Source: UBA5536 sp964592595
GTDB lineage: Bacteria; Bacteroidota; Bacteroidia; Bacteroidales; F082
Length of the DNA: 64,000 nt
Assembly (NCBI GenBank): GCA_964592595.1
Contig: CAZQFH010000011.1
Coordinates: 1-64,000, forward strand
Reading direction: 5' to 3'
A model generated the notes under the pieces. The model worked only from the letters and a program-made list of their open reading frames with translations. It had not been told where the DNA came from and did not search any database. A program made the translations under genes and the position numbers. Each line of letters begins with the position of its first letter. Position 1 is the first letter of the stretch. This document shows positions 37,483 through 46,857 of the stretch, in pieces.

Positions 37483-38172
37483 TTAAAAACCAGCGTAATA
37501 AAATCGTTGGTCATAACCGGATTTTGGCTTGCCGTAATCCATTATTTTAACATTTCGTATTTCAGGAAGATTAATGGGTTTTTCGAAAATTGGGCCATCA
37601 TAAACAAAGCTGTGAAACTCGCCATTTTCGCCACATGGATCAACCTCCGGAGGTAGAGAGACTAAAAACGATTTATCAATGCTTTTTCCTATGATCGTTT
37701 CACTGAAAAACTTTGCGTTTGCACTGCAAACAAAGGCTTTAAAACCTTGATCAATAAAATTTCTCACAAGTTCTTTGGTGTTGCGTTTCCAGAGCGGAAA
37801 GGATGATTCGATGCCCAGTTTGCTGAGTTGTTGTTTGCGATAGGCTCGAATATCTTCTAGAAAAATATCTCCAAAAACTGCAATATTTTGTTGTTCAGGT
37901 GCTAAATTACCGAGCTGCGACATCATGATATTGTCATAAGTTTCGTTATCGCAATTTGTTGGCAATCCAATTGTAATGAGTGGAAGTCCAATTGCCTGGG
38001 CCTGTTTTTCAATAAAAGCAATAGGAATTTCGTGTAAGGGAATTGTCTTGCTTTGTTCGTTATAAGTTGTAAGCAAGGCATTTACTTTGATACCTTTTTT
38101 TCGGAGTTCCCATAAAGCTATTGCAGCATCTTTACCGCCACTCCAATTCAGAAACCTGTAAGTATTGTTCAT
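37483..38172 (-). CDS. Dph6-like ATP pyrophosphatase (diphthine-ammonia ligase family)
   Basis: A 229-residue PP-loop enzyme. The PP-loop 'NWSGGKDAAIALWELRKKG' is at the N-terminus, and the family's C-terminal motif 'DPCGENGEFHSFVYDGPIF' is intact. Archaeal and eukaryotic Dph6 amidate diphthine on EF-2, but bacteria lack diphthamide, so the substrate here must be different and is unknown. Length fits the short bacterial form. Transcribed away from the aminotransferase promoter region and probably in the same direction as that gene (117-base gap). Confidence 0.88.
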   Translation of the reverse strand: MNNTYRFLNWSGGKDAAIALWELRKKGIKVNALLTTYNEQSKTIPLHEIPIAFIEKQAQAIGLPLITIGLPTNCDNETYDNIMMSQLGNLAPEQQNIAVFGDIFLEDIRAYRKQQLSKLGIESSFPLWKRNTKELVRNFIDQGFKAFVCSANAKFFSETIIGKSIDKSFLVSLPPEVDPCGENGEFHSFVYDGPIFEKPINLPEIRNVKIMDYGKPKSGYDQRFYYAGF

Positions 38173-38289
38173 CGTATAATTTGGAAAGCATTTAAATGTT
38201 TTTTAAGAAAATCTTGATTTTTTAAGATTGCATTCTAATTTTCATACTTTTCGCAGTGCAATCAAAATTGACAAATCATGACAAAGTGA

Positions 38290-39588
38290 TTATAAATCAG
38301 TAAACCAATCGCAAAGTGCTTTTGTGCCTTTCCAAATTGAAGGACAGTAATCACTTAAATACGACTCCTGAAGTTTTTTATCGCGGTATAACGACAATTT
38401 TTCAAGAGCTAGTTTTCCATCAAAATCAACATATGCCAGTCGTGCAACCAATTCATCGGGTTGGTGACCGAAGTCGATTCCGGGAAGCAAGGCTACGCCT
38501 GTTTCTTCCAGAAGTCTGTCGCATAATTCGGCAGATGTAACTATGCCATGTAATTTCAACTTTTCGCGATAATGATTAAAATCAGGATAAAGATAAAATC
38601 CACCATTAACCTGTGGCATTGTGATGTAAACGGCTGCCAGCTTTTGACGGATAATTTTTGCCATATAGCGCAAAATACGTCTTGAATCGTCAAGATACTG
38701 ATCAATATAATCACCTCCTTCAAATGCTGTGATTGCTGCATATTGAATTGGGGCAGAGGTGGATGTGTAGGTTTCACTGGCCACAGTTGCCATGGCTTCG
38801 CGCAGCCAGTATAGTTGTGGTGGAAAAGAAAAAGTACCCAAACGCCAGCCTCCGGCGCCGCACCATTTACTCAATCCGCTGCTGATGATGGTTCCTTCAG
38901 GATAAAAACGGGCAATAGAAACGTGTTGACCATGATGATGAATCATGCCATATATCTCATCGGAAACCAGCACAATGTTATATTTTCGGGCTACGGCAGC
39001 TAATTCTTTTAGCTTTTCTGTGGGATAGGTGCAACCGGTTGGGTTGCTGGGATAGTTCAAAATCACAATACGCGGCCTGTTGGGATCTGATCGGCAAAGC
39101 ATATCAAGTTTTTCGGGTGATAAACGATAATGTTCTGCTACATTCGTAGGCACCCATTGCACATGACGGCCAATGATTCTGGCTTGCGGAAAATAAGAAA
39201 CCCACGATGGTGTTGGGATGATCAGATCACCATAATAAACCAATTGCAAAATAAAAATCAGTTCTTTTGAGCCCGGGCCGATCAGAATATCATCAGGTGA
39301 GGAATCAATAAACTGCGTGCGCTTGTTGAAGGCTGCAATAGCCTCGCGCAATGGCAGCAAGCCTCTTACAGGAAGGTAATCTTTTTCGTGGGCATGTTTG
39401 CGCAGGGATTCAACAACAGGCTCCGGCACCGGAAAAGGCGACTGGCCAAGCCCGAATTTATACACCTTGCGACCTTCCTGAATGAGTTGACGACTTTTTT
39501 CGTTGATAGCTAAAGTGGAAGATTGAGAAAGGCCACGCACATTCAGGTTGATGTTTACAGGTAGTTGATTTCGAATATTTTTACGCAT
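38290..39588 (-). CDS. PLP-dependent aminotransferase, class I/II
   Basis: A 432-residue fold-type I aminotransferase. The ATG at 39588 is chosen over a start at 39660 because the upstream stretch is hydrophobic and not family-like. The Schiff-base lysine is Lys241 in 'SSGLSKWCGAGGWRLG'. 'NYPSNPTGCTYP' and 'LVSDEIYGMIHH' contact the cofactor, and 'RLAYVDFDG' carries the substrate-carboxylate arginine. It is closest to aspartate/aromatic-type aminotransferases, but the amino donor cannot be fixed from sequence. Confidence 0.9.
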   Translation of the reverse strand: MRKNIRNQLPVNINLNVRGLSQSSTLAINEKSRQLIQEGRKVYKFGLGQSPFPVPEPVVESLRKHAHEKDYLPVRGLLPLREAIAAFNKRTQFIDSSPDDILIGPGSKELIFILQLVYYGDLIIPTPSWVSYFPQARIIGRHVQWVPTNVAEHYRLSPEKLDMLCRSDPNRPRIVILNYPSNPTGCTYPTEKLKELAAVARKYNIVLVSDEIYGMIHHHGQHVSIARFYPEGTIISSGLSKWCGAGGWRLGTFSFPPQLYWLREAMATVASETYTSTSAPIQYAAITAFEGGDYIDQYLDDSRRILRYMAKIIRQKLAAVYITMPQVNGGFYLYPDFNHYREKLKLHGIVTSAELCDRLLEETGVALLPGIDFGHQPDELVARLAYVDFDGKLALEKLSLYRDKKLQESYLSDYCPSIWKGTKALCDWFTDL

Positions 39589-39765
39589 AATTTTTTCTGA
39601 TTTTTGCAGTAAAATTAGCCCTTTTAGACAAATTATCCAAAACAAAGCTGCCTGCGCCAATCGTCCTTTTGTTTTTGATGAACTTTGATCTTTACTGCAC
39701 GCTAATCAGGAAATAATTGTAATTTAGCCCCTCAAAACAGATTATTCACTTTAAATTATACGATT

Positions 39766-41223
39766 ATGAGTAGTATTTTGGATCTGGAACCAAAAGGAAT
39801 ATGGAAGAATTTTTATAGTCTGACACAAATTCCTCGTCCTTCGAAAAAAGAAGAAAAAATCATCGCTTTCACTAAGGAATTTTGTGAAAAACTTGGGCTC
39901 GAAACCATTGTTGATGAAGTAGGAAATGTAATTGCCCGTAAAGCTGCCACGCCGGGAATGGAAGATCGCAAAGGAATTATTTTACAGGCACACCTCGATA
40001 TGGTACCTCAGAAAAATGAAGGCACTGACCATGATTTCGATAAAGATCCCATCGAAACTTATATCGAAGATGGCTGGGTAAAAGCAAAAGGTACAACGCT
40101 GGGATCAGATAATGGAATTGGAGCCGCTGCCGCTATGACGGTGCTGGAAGCTACTGATTTAGAGCATGGCCCGATCGAAGCGCTTTTTACTATTGATGAA
40201 GAAACCGGCATGACGGGTGCCAACGAACTTAAACCTGGCATTTTAAAAGGTGATATCTTGCTCAATATGGATTCAGAAGACGAAGGTGAGCTGTATATAG
40301 GATGCGCTGGTGGTGTTGATTCCACGGGTGAATTTAAGTTTTCGCTTGAACCAACACCAACTGATCATAAGGCTTATCGCATTGTTGTTAAAGGACTTAA
40401 AGGAGGTCACTCCGGTTTGGATATCCACCTGGGTCGCGGAAATGCCAATAAAATTATCAACACCCTGATGCTGATGGCAGCAGATAAAGTGGGTTTGCGA
40501 ATGGCTCAGATCGACGGAGGAAGTCTTCGCAATGCTATTCCGCGTGAGGCTTTTGCTACGGTGGTTGTCCCAGTTAAAAATGCTGAGCTTTTTGAACAGT
40601 TTACAACTGAGTTTGAATCCATTGCTAAAGATGAGTTTGCAGAGGCAGATGGTGGTTTGTCAGTCAAGGCAGAAGTTGCTGAACTTCCTGAAAATGTTGT
40701 AGATAAAAAAACACAAAACAGTCTTTTTGAAGCTGTTGCCAAATGCCCTAATGGTGTAATTTCCATGTCGAAAGATATGGAAGGAGTGGTAGAAACATCT
40801 ACCAATCTTGCAACAGTTAAAATTGTTGATGGACAGTTTGTTATAGGAACACTACAACGTAGCTCCGTTGATGCAGATAAAGAAAAACTTGCGGCTCAAA
40901 TTTGTGAGGTATTCGAAAAAGCTGGTGGTAAGGCATACTCTTCAGGCGATTATCCAGGATGGAAACCAAATGTAGATTCTCCGATTCTGCATGCCATGAA
41001 AGAGGTTTATAACAATAAATTTGGAAGAGTACCTGATGTGAAAGTAATTCATGCCGGTCTTGAATGTGGAATTCTTGGTGCCGCTTATCCCAATTGGGAT
41101 ATGATTTCGTTTGGACCTACGATTCGTCACCCGCATTCTCCTGACGAGAAAGTAGATATTGATACAGTTAAACTTTTTTGGGAATATCTGGTCGAAACCC
41201 TGAAACATGCTCCAAAGAAGTAG
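39766..41223 (+). CDS. pepD: Aminoacyl-histidine dipeptidase (M20 family, PepD)
   Basis: A 485-residue cytosolic zinc dipeptidase that hydrolyses Xaa-His (carnosine-like) and other dipeptides. Metal and catalytic residues are His76 and Asp78 ('HLDMVPQ'), Asp115 ('SDNGIGAA') and Glu145/Glu146 ('TIDEETGMTGA'), with 'HAGLECGILG' near the C-terminus. The lid domain carries 'GLKGGHSGLDIHLGRGNANK'. Full family length. It ends in a good terminator ahead of rpmH. Confidence 0.95.
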   Translation: MSSILDLEPKGIWKNFYSLTQIPRPSKKEEKIIAFTKEFCEKLGLETIVDEVGNVIARKAATPGMEDRKGIILQAHLDMVPQKNEGTDHDFDKDPIETYIEDGWVKAKGTTLGSDNGIGAAAAMTVLEATDLEHGPIEALFTIDEETGMTGANELKPGILKGDILLNMDSEDEGELYIGCAGGVDSTGEFKFSLEPTPTDHKAYRIVVKGLKGGHSGLDIHLGRGNANKIINTLMLMAADKVGLRMAQIDGGSLRNAIPREAFATVVVPVKNAELFEQFTTEFESIAKDEFAEADGGLSVKAEVAELPENVVDKKTQNSLFEAVAKCPNGVISMSKDMEGVVETSTNLATVKIVDGQFVIGTLQRSSVDADKEKLAAQICEVFEKAGGKAYSSGDYPGWKPNVDSPILHAMKEVYNNKFGRVPDVKVIHAGLECGILGAAYPNWDMISFGPTIRHPHSPDEKVDIDTVKLFWEYLVETLKHAPKK

Positions 41224-41240
41224 TATTTTCTGATTTTAAG

Positions 41241-41292
41241 ATTATTACCGGAAGGAATATGAAAGACTTTCGGTAATAATTTTTGTTTTTTT
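41241..41292 (+). terminator. Terminator after pepD
   Basis: ATTATTACCGGAAG (41241-41254) pairs with CTTTCGGTAATAAT (41267-41280), one mismatch in 14, followed by a T-rich tract to 41292. Confidence 0.85.
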
Positions 41293-41302
41293 GGAAATTG
41301 AC

Positions 41303-41333
41303 TTGGTCAGTCAAAAAAAAGTTTCTATTTTTG
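41303..41333 (+). promoter_or_regulatory. rpmH promoter
   Basis: A -33 TTG (41303-41305) is separated by 20 bases from a consensus -7 box TATTTTTG (41326-41333). Transcription starting near 41340 gives a leader of about 75 bases before rpmH. Confidence 0.75.
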
Positions 41334-41413
41334 CACTCCCAAAATTGTAATTAACAAGCCATCTGGCAACCGAAGCTGTTGGCGAATCACATACTTGAAA
41401 ATTCAATTGAGCA

Positions 41414-41560
41414 ATGAAACGTACTTTTCAACCATCAAACAGAAAACGTCGTAACAAACACGGCTTTAGAGAAAGAATGGCAACTGCCAATGGACGTAAG
41501 GTTTTAAAAGCCAGAAGAGCCAAAGGCAGAAAAAGACTTACAGTTTCCGACGAAATGTAA
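41414..41560 (+). CDS. rpmH: 50S ribosomal protein L34
   Basis: A 48-residue basic protein, MKRTFQPSNRKRRNKHGFRE at its start and ending 'GRKRLTVSDEM', which is L34 of the large ribosomal subunit. The Bacteroidetes form has a slightly extended acidic tail. It is a single-gene unit here: its own consensus promoter lies 75 bases upstream and a strong terminator 40 bases downstream. It is not next to dnaA or rnpA, so this is no sign of the replication origin. Confidence 0.97.
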   Translation: MKRTFQPSNRKRRNKHGFRERMATANGRKVLKARRAKGRKRLTVSDEM

Positions 41561-41599
41561 TTTGTTAGCAGCTGTTTCTTGATTTATTTAAGGTTTAAG

Positions 41600-41636
41600 C
41601 AGGAGGTGATGCATTATTCGCCTTCTGTTTTTTTTT
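41600..41636 (+). terminator. rpmH terminator
   Basis: CAGGAGGTGA (41600-41609) pairs with TCGCCTTCTG (41618-41627), two G-T pairs, followed by nine T residues (41628-41636). Confidence 0.88.
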
Positions 41637-41753
41637 GTTTGAATATTAGCGTGTAGTTGAGTTTTTTAGGTTTTAATCGGCATAGGATGTCTGAAGTTTT
41701 CTTTAAAAAAGACTAATTTCGCATCAGTTATAATTGCTCAGCCTTTGCATTAT

Positions 41754-42026
41754 ATGGAAGAATTTTTGCTTTTTGTTTTTTGGGTCATCCTTGTTTTTTA
41801 TCTGTTTAAACTCTTTTTTCGTTACGGATTGCCTTGGTTGCTAAGTCGTTATATTAAAAAAATGCAACAAAAAATGCATGCGCAACAACAGCCAAAACAG
41901 GAAACAAAAGAAGGTGAAGTCAAAGTAAAAATGCCCGGACAGGATCATCCAAGAGTTGATCCAAACATTGGCGAATATGTTGATTTTGAAGAAATAAAAG
42001 AAAATAATAAACCCGATAATGAATAA
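41754..42026 (+). CDS. DUF4834 small membrane protein
   Basis: A 90-residue protein with one N-terminal membrane helix ('FLLFVFWVILVFYLFKLFFRY') and a charged cytoplasmic tail rich in Lys, Gln and Glu, ending 'GEYVDFEEIKE'. This is the pattern of Bacteroidetes DUF4834. Start is the ATG at 41754; a TTG three codons upstream is less likely. It overlaps the YfhO gene by 8 bases, so the two are translationally coupled and probably act together in the membrane. Function unknown. Confidence 0.8.
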   Translation: MEEFLLFVFWVILVFYLFKLFFRYGLPWLLSRYIKKMQQKMHAQQQPKQETKEGEVKVKMPGQDHPRVDPNIGEYVDFEEIKENNKPDNE

Positions 42027-44529
42027 TAACACCACCAAATCCACCAAATTTTGGATAGCTATAATTACCGCGGTGCTCAGTTTCCTTGTAATTACTATTG
42101 CTTATTTCAATCCATTACTCGAGGGTAAAAGACTTGATCAACACGACATCGCCATGTGGAAAGGTATGTCGAAAGAAATTGTTGATTTTAGAAAAGAAAC
42201 TGGTGAAGAACCATTGTGGACAAATGCAATGTTTGGAGGTATGCCAGCCTGGCAAATTTCAGTGATTTACGGCAGTAACCTGATGCGATACGTAAAGAAG
42301 GTGGTGCAACTTTGGCTGCCTTATCCTGCTAATGCTGTTTTTGTGTATATGCTCGGTTTTTTTGTGTTATTGCTGGTGATGCGTGTCGATCCCTGGCTTA
42401 GTATGGCCGGCGCTATTGCGTTTGCTTTTTCGTCATATTTTTTCATCATTCTGGGAGCAGGCCACACATCAAAAGCCTATGCTATCGGCTATATGGCACC
42501 TGTTTTGGCAGGTATTATTTTGGCATTCAGAGGAAAATATTTATGGGGCGCATTACTTGCTGCCATAGCACTCGCTCTTCAAATAGAAGCAGGGCATTTG
42601 CAAATAACCTATTACTTATTACTCATCGTTGTGATATTGGGACTCGTGCAACTTATCGATGCGGTACGTTTTAAAACATTGCCCAACTTTTTAAAAGCCA
42701 GTGGATTTTTAATTTTAGGAGCTGTTTTGGCAGTTCTTACGCACAGCACTAACCTGTATGCCACTTATGACTATGGCAAAGAATCTATGCGTGGTAAGCC
42801 TGTGCTAACAAAAAATGTTGAAGATCAAACCAAAGGACTCGACAGATCCTATATCACCCATTGGAGTTATGGTATAGGTGAAACCTGGTCGTTACTTATC
42901 CCGAACGCAAAAGGTGGAGCAACAGCGATGATTGGCCAGAAACACCCTGCGTTGGAGTCGGCTGATCCGGCTATGCGACAGGCGCTTGCGCAACAAAATG
43001 CCTATTGGGGTGACCAGCCCGGCACCAGCGGTCCTGTTTACGCCGGAGCAATTGTTGTTTTTTTGTTTGTATTGGGGATCTTCTTCGTGAAAGGCAAATA
43101 CAAATGGATACTGCTGGCGGCTACAATTTTGTCAATCCTACTCAGCTGGGGTAAAAATTTCATGCCTTTCACTGATTTCTTCCTGGATTATATTCCAGGC
43201 TATAATAAATTTAGGGCTGTTTCGATGACACTGGTTATTGCCGAACTTACCATTCCAATTCTTGGATTTTTAGGCCTCTATCAACTATATAAAAACCCTG
43301 ATTTACTCAGGCAGAATCAAAAGTATTTTTGGATAGCGTATGGTCTTACAGGTGGTTTGGCATTTTTGTTTTACCTTTTGCCAACAAGTTTTTTTGGTTT
43401 TTTCAGTCAGTTCGAGCTGGAGCAATTTAACCGAATCAGACAGTCGAATCCCGGAGATGCATCACAGATCGACATTTTTTTAATTCAACTAGAAGCTGTG
43501 AGGGTTGCGATTTTTAAGACAGATGCTTTGCGCAGTTTCTTTTTTATCACGCTCGCTGCTACAGTTCTTTATTTCTACTGCCTGAATAAAATAAAACCAT
43601 ATTGGCTTACTGCAGCGATTACACTTTTAATCCTCATTGATATGGTTCCAGTTGCGCAGCGCTACCTTGGCAATGATAATTTTGTTTCAAAACGTAAGGT
43701 TGAGAATCCATTTCAACTTACACAGGCCGATAAAGAAATACTAAAAGATAAGAATCCAAATTTCAGGGTGTTAGACCTTACAAAGAATACTTTTAACGAT
43801 GCCAGTACAAGTTATTTTCATCATGCCATAGGGGGATATCATGGAGCGAAACTTCATCGTTATCAGGACGTTATAGATTATTTTCTCCAGACAGAGATTC
43901 AGGCCGTTTCATCGGTTTTTAATGATAACCCCAATCTGCAATCAATCAATGCAGTTTTAGCTAATCAGCAAGTGTTGAATATGTTAAATACCCGCTATTT
44001 TATTTATAGCCCAACCTCTGCGCCTTTACAAAACACTTTTGCTTTTGGTGATGCCTGGTTTGTCGAAAATATTGAATGGGTGCAGCGTCCAAACGACGAA
44101 ATTGATGCCCTGGAAACTTTGAATTTACAAAAAACTGCTGTATTGCATGAGGAATTCCGGGATATACTAAAGGGCTTTAAACCACGAATAGATTCAGCGG
44201 CAACGATCAAACTCACACATTATGCACCCAATAAATTGAATTATGAATTCAAATCTGATCGCGATCAGCTGGTTGTTTTCTCTGAAATTTGGACAACAAA
44301 AGGTTGGAATTTGTATGTGGATAATGAGAAAAGCGATTTGATACGAGCAAATTATTTACTCCGGGCGGCTTTGATTCCGGCTGGCAGTCATGAGCTTGAA
44401 ATGCGTTACGAGCCAATGGTTTGGGCTGTTGGCGAAAAAGTTAGTCTTGCCAGTTCAATGTTGCTGATCTTATTGACAATTGGGATTTTTATACATAGAC
44501 TTTTAAAATGGAAAAAGGCGCAAGCCTGA
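42019..44529 (+). CDS. YfhO-family membrane protein
   Basis: An 836-residue protein with about 12 membrane helices, then a C-terminal periplasmic beta-rich domain (about 565-800) and a last helix. 'TNAMFGGMPAWQI' in the first loop and 'ILGAGHTSKAYAIGYMAPVLAGI' are typical of the Bacteroidetes YfhO family, related to GT-C glycosyltransferases that use lipid-linked sugars. In Bacillus YfhO is linked to lipoteichoic acid glycosylation; here a glycolipid or glycoprotein role is inferred. Overlaps DUF4834 upstream; the glycosyltransferase gene starts 5 bases after its stop. Confidence 0.88.
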   Translation: MNNNTTKSTKFWIAIITAVLSFLVITIAYFNPLLEGKRLDQHDIAMWKGMSKEIVDFRKETGEEPLWTNAMFGGMPAWQISVIYGSNLMRYVKKVVQLWLPYPANAVFVYMLGFFVLLLVMRVDPWLSMAGAIAFAFSSYFFIILGAGHTSKAYAIGYMAPVLAGIILAFRGKYLWGALLAAIALALQIEAGHLQITYYLLLIVVILGLVQLIDAVRFKTLPNFLKASGFLILGAVLAVLTHSTNLYATYDYGKESMRGKPVLTKNVEDQTKGLDRSYITHWSYGIGETWSLLIPNAKGGATAMIGQKHPALESADPAMRQALAQQNAYWGDQPGTSGPVYAGAIVVFLFVLGIFFVKGKYKWILLAATILSILLSWGKNFMPFTDFFLDYIPGYNKFRAVSMTLVIAELTIPILGFLGLYQLYKNPDLLRQNQKYFWIAYGLTGGLAFLFYLLPTSFFGFFSQFELEQFNRIRQSNPGDASQIDIFLIQLEAVRVAIFKTDALRSFFFITLAATVLYFYCLNKIKPYWLTAAITLLILIDMVPVAQRYLGNDNFVSKRKVENPFQLTQADKEILKDKNPNFRVLDLTKNTFNDASTSYFHHAIGGYHGAKLHRYQDVIDYFLQTEIQAVSSVFNDNPNLQSINAVLANQQVLNMLNTRYFIYSPTSAPLQNTFAFGDAWFVENIEWVQRPNDEIDALETLNLQKTAVLHEEFRDILKGFKPRIDSAATIKLTHYAPNKLNYEFKSDRDQLVVFSEIWTTKGWNLYVDNEKSDLIRANYLLRAALIPAGSHELEMRYEPMVWAVGEKVSLASSMLLILLTIGIFIHRLLKWKKAQA

Positions 44530-44534
44530 CCATT

Positions 44535-45839
44535 ATGAAGAGGGTGCTAATTATTACTTATTATTGGCCGCCATCTGGAGGGGGAGGTGTGCAGCGCTGG
44601 CTCAAATTTGTGAAGTATTTGCGCCGGTTTGGATGGGAACCTGTTATTTATACTCCTGAAAATCCGGAGTCGCCGCAAATAGATCAAAGTCTTGCTAAGG
44701 AAATTCCTGAAGGTATAGAAGTGATCAAAACAAAGGTCTGGGAGCCTTATCGCTGGTATAAAGCATTTACGGGGCGCAAAATTGATGAGCGCATACTAAC
44801 GGCATTTCTGTCGGAAAAGAAAAAGCCCGGATTGGCTGAAAAGCTTAGTATCTGGATCAGAGGAAATGTTTTCATCCCGGATGCCCGGCGTTTTTGGATT
44901 AAGCCATCAGTGAGGTTTTTAAAAAATTGGCTCAATGAAAACAAAGTTGATTTAATTGTTTCAACTGGCCCTCCGCATAGCATGCATCTGATTGCCATGC
45001 AGCTCAAAGAAAAAACTGGAATTCCCTGGCTGGCTGATTTCAGGGATCCATGGACCAATATTGATTATTATCAGGATTTGATGTTAGGCAAACGAGCCGA
45101 CAAAAAACACCATGTTTTAGAACAAAAAGTACTGCAAAATGCTGATAGCGTATCCGTTGTAAGTCCTGGGATGCAAAGAGAATTCAAAGCAATTGAGAAT
45201 AGGGAATACAAGGTTATCCCAAACGGATTTGACAGTTCCGATTTCGAAGGGAAAGAAGTAATAAAGCCTGATACTGATTTTAGTTTGGCTCATATAGGAG
45301 CACTTGTAAAAACACGTAATCCTCTGAAATTGTGGAAAGTGTTAAAGGAATTGTGTGAAGTGGATAGCAATTTTTCGGATTTATTAAAAATCAAACTTAT
45401 TGGAAACATCGATGTGTTTGTAAGAGAATCCTTACGGGAATATCAACTTTTAGAGAAAGTGCAAATACAATCCTATTTACCTCATAATGAAGTTGTAAAG
45501 GAGCAGATGCGTGCACAGGTATTATTGCTCTTGATAAACCGAACACCAAATGCTCATCTGATTCTTACCGGAAAGTTGTTTGAATATATGGGAGCCGGAA
45601 GGCCTATTCTTGGAATTGGACCACAAGATGGAGATGCCGCTCAGATTTTAGGCAAAACCGGTGCAGGTGTGATGGTAGGTTTTGATGATGAAGAGCATCT
45701 CAAAAAAACTATTCAGGATTATTATAAACATTACATTAAAGGCACATTAGCATCTACCTCTGAAAACGTTCAGCAGTATTCCAGACTTGAACTGACCCGG
45801 GAAATGGCGAGTCAGTTTGAAACCTTGGTTAATCGTTAA
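44535..45839 (+). CDS. GT4-type glycosyltransferase
   Basis: A 434-residue GT-B enzyme. The ATG at 44535 begins a clean Rossmann strand (MKRVLIITYYWPPSGGGGVQ). The N-domain has 'DLIVSTGPPHSMHLIA' and 'WLADFRDPW'; the C-domain has 'VIPNGFDSSDF' and the nucleotide-sugar motif 'LFEYMGAGRPILGIGP'. This is the Bacteroidetes 'glycosyltransferase family 4' kind seen in surface polysaccharide pathways. Third gene of the DUF4834-YfhO operon. Its 3' end overlaps the convergent gpsA stop by 11 bases. Confidence 0.88.
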   Translation: MKRVLIITYYWPPSGGGGVQRWLKFVKYLRRFGWEPVIYTPENPESPQIDQSLAKEIPEGIEVIKTKVWEPYRWYKAFTGRKIDERILTAFLSEKKKPGLAEKLSIWIRGNVFIPDARRFWIKPSVRFLKNWLNENKVDLIVSTGPPHSMHLIAMQLKEKTGIPWLADFRDPWTNIDYYQDLMLGKRADKKHHVLEQKVLQNADSVSVVSPGMQREFKAIENREYKVIPNGFDSSDFEGKEVIKPDTDFSLAHIGALVKTRNPLKLWKVLKELCEVDSNFSDLLKIKLIGNIDVFVRESLREYQLLEKVQIQSYLPHNEVVKEQMRAQVLLLLINRTPNAHLILTGKLFEYMGAGRPILGIGPQDGDAAQILGKTGAGVMVGFDDEEHLKKTIQDYYKHYIKGTLASTSENVQQYSRLELTREMASQFETLVNR

Positions 45840-46818
45840 GAATATTATTTACAAATTTTCCGATATCATAATCAGAATTAAACACCTTGTAAAGCTCTGC
45901 CATCAGTGGATAATTGAGCTCAGTAATCTGGCGTTTTTCAAGTTCTTCATAAAAAACCTGTACAGCTATTCTGCCCTCTAATACTACTTTTTCTGATATA
46001 TCTTGAGAGAAGAAACCCTTACCAATCAAAAGGCCTAAAGTGCGGTTACGGCTGAGGTCGTTCAAAGCTGTCAGAGAAAAATCACCAAACCCACAATATT
46101 TAAAAATAGTTTCTTCCTTTCCACCAAATGCTTTAATTAGTTGCCTCATCTCGTTTATTGCTTTCGACAGCACTAATGATCTTAGATTTGGTGAATCAAA
46201 ATTTGCGTCCACAATTCCAATTACAATAGCATAAATATTCTTTAAAATACTAGCATATTCCACACCATGTATATCATTGGAATAATCTAAATGAATAGTT
46301 GTGCCTGAAAAAATATCATTGAGAAAATCATGTATTTCAGGCTCTGCTGCCGCAATTGTGAAAGCTGTAGGTTGACGATTGATAATTTCACGTGCGAATG
46401 ATGGCCCTTTGAGGCATCCTAAGGGATTTAGCATCAGTTCGGAAATACAATCCGGAATGAGTTGGAAATTATTGCCAAATCCTTTGGCTAGATTGATAAT
46501 TGGCGTTTTCGCAGGTATCAGTTCTTTGTTCTGTTTCAGGTAATTTACGATCGTTGTTGATGGGATCGCCAAAAAAATCAGATCTGCACTTTTGAGCCTA
46601 TTCACATCTAGAGTTGCGCTAAGGTATGGATGTAGTTGTGTGGCCGGAAAATGCCTGAAATTGATATGGTTATGATTAATATCATCAACCACATCCTGCT
46701 CGATTGAGAGCAAACAAACCTCCAGATCTTCGTCAGCAGCCAATATGTTTCCCAATGCTGTGGCTATTGCGCCGCTGCCAATAAAAATGATGTTTGATTT
46801 ATGTTTATTGTGTTCCAT
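45829..46818 (-). CDS. gpsA: Glycerol-3-phosphate dehydrogenase [NAD(P)+]
   Basis: A 329-residue enzyme that reduces dihydroxyacetone phosphate to sn-glycerol-3-phosphate, the start of phospholipid synthesis. The dinucleotide-binding 'IFIGSGAIATALGNILA' is at the N-terminus. 'LKGPSFAREI' and 'YASILKNIYAIVIGI' (catalytic lysine region) are in place, and 'YCGFGDFSLTALNDLSRNRTLG' matches the family's C-domain motif GxGDLxLTxxSxxSRNxxxG with small changes. It is the last gene of an operon with a flippase and a glycosyltransferase, an unusual setting that may link glycerol phosphate to the envelope polymer. Confidence 0.88.
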   Translation of the reverse strand: MEHNKHKSNIIFIGSGAIATALGNILAADEDLEVCLLSIEQDVVDDINHNHINFRHFPATQLHPYLSATLDVNRLKSADLIFLAIPSTTIVNYLKQNKELIPAKTPIINLAKGFGNNFQLIPDCISELMLNPLGCLKGPSFAREIINRQPTAFTIAAAEPEIHDFLNDIFSGTTIHLDYSNDIHGVEYASILKNIYAIVIGIVDANFDSPNLRSLVLSKAINEMRQLIKAFGGKEETIFKYCGFGDFSLTALNDLSRNRTLGLLIGKGFFSQDISEKVVLEGRIAVQVFYEELEKRQITELNYPLMAELYKVFNSDYDIGKFVNNILND

Positions 46819-46857
46819 TATGCTTTATAATTCTGCTGTTGGATCGCGAATTTACAG

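Noticed and set aside
41414..41560. rpmH considered as a marker of the replication origin together with recF
   Set aside because: dnaA, dnaN, rnpA and gyrB are absent and no DnaA-box cluster was seen; in Bacteroidetes rpmH and recF are often away from the origin.
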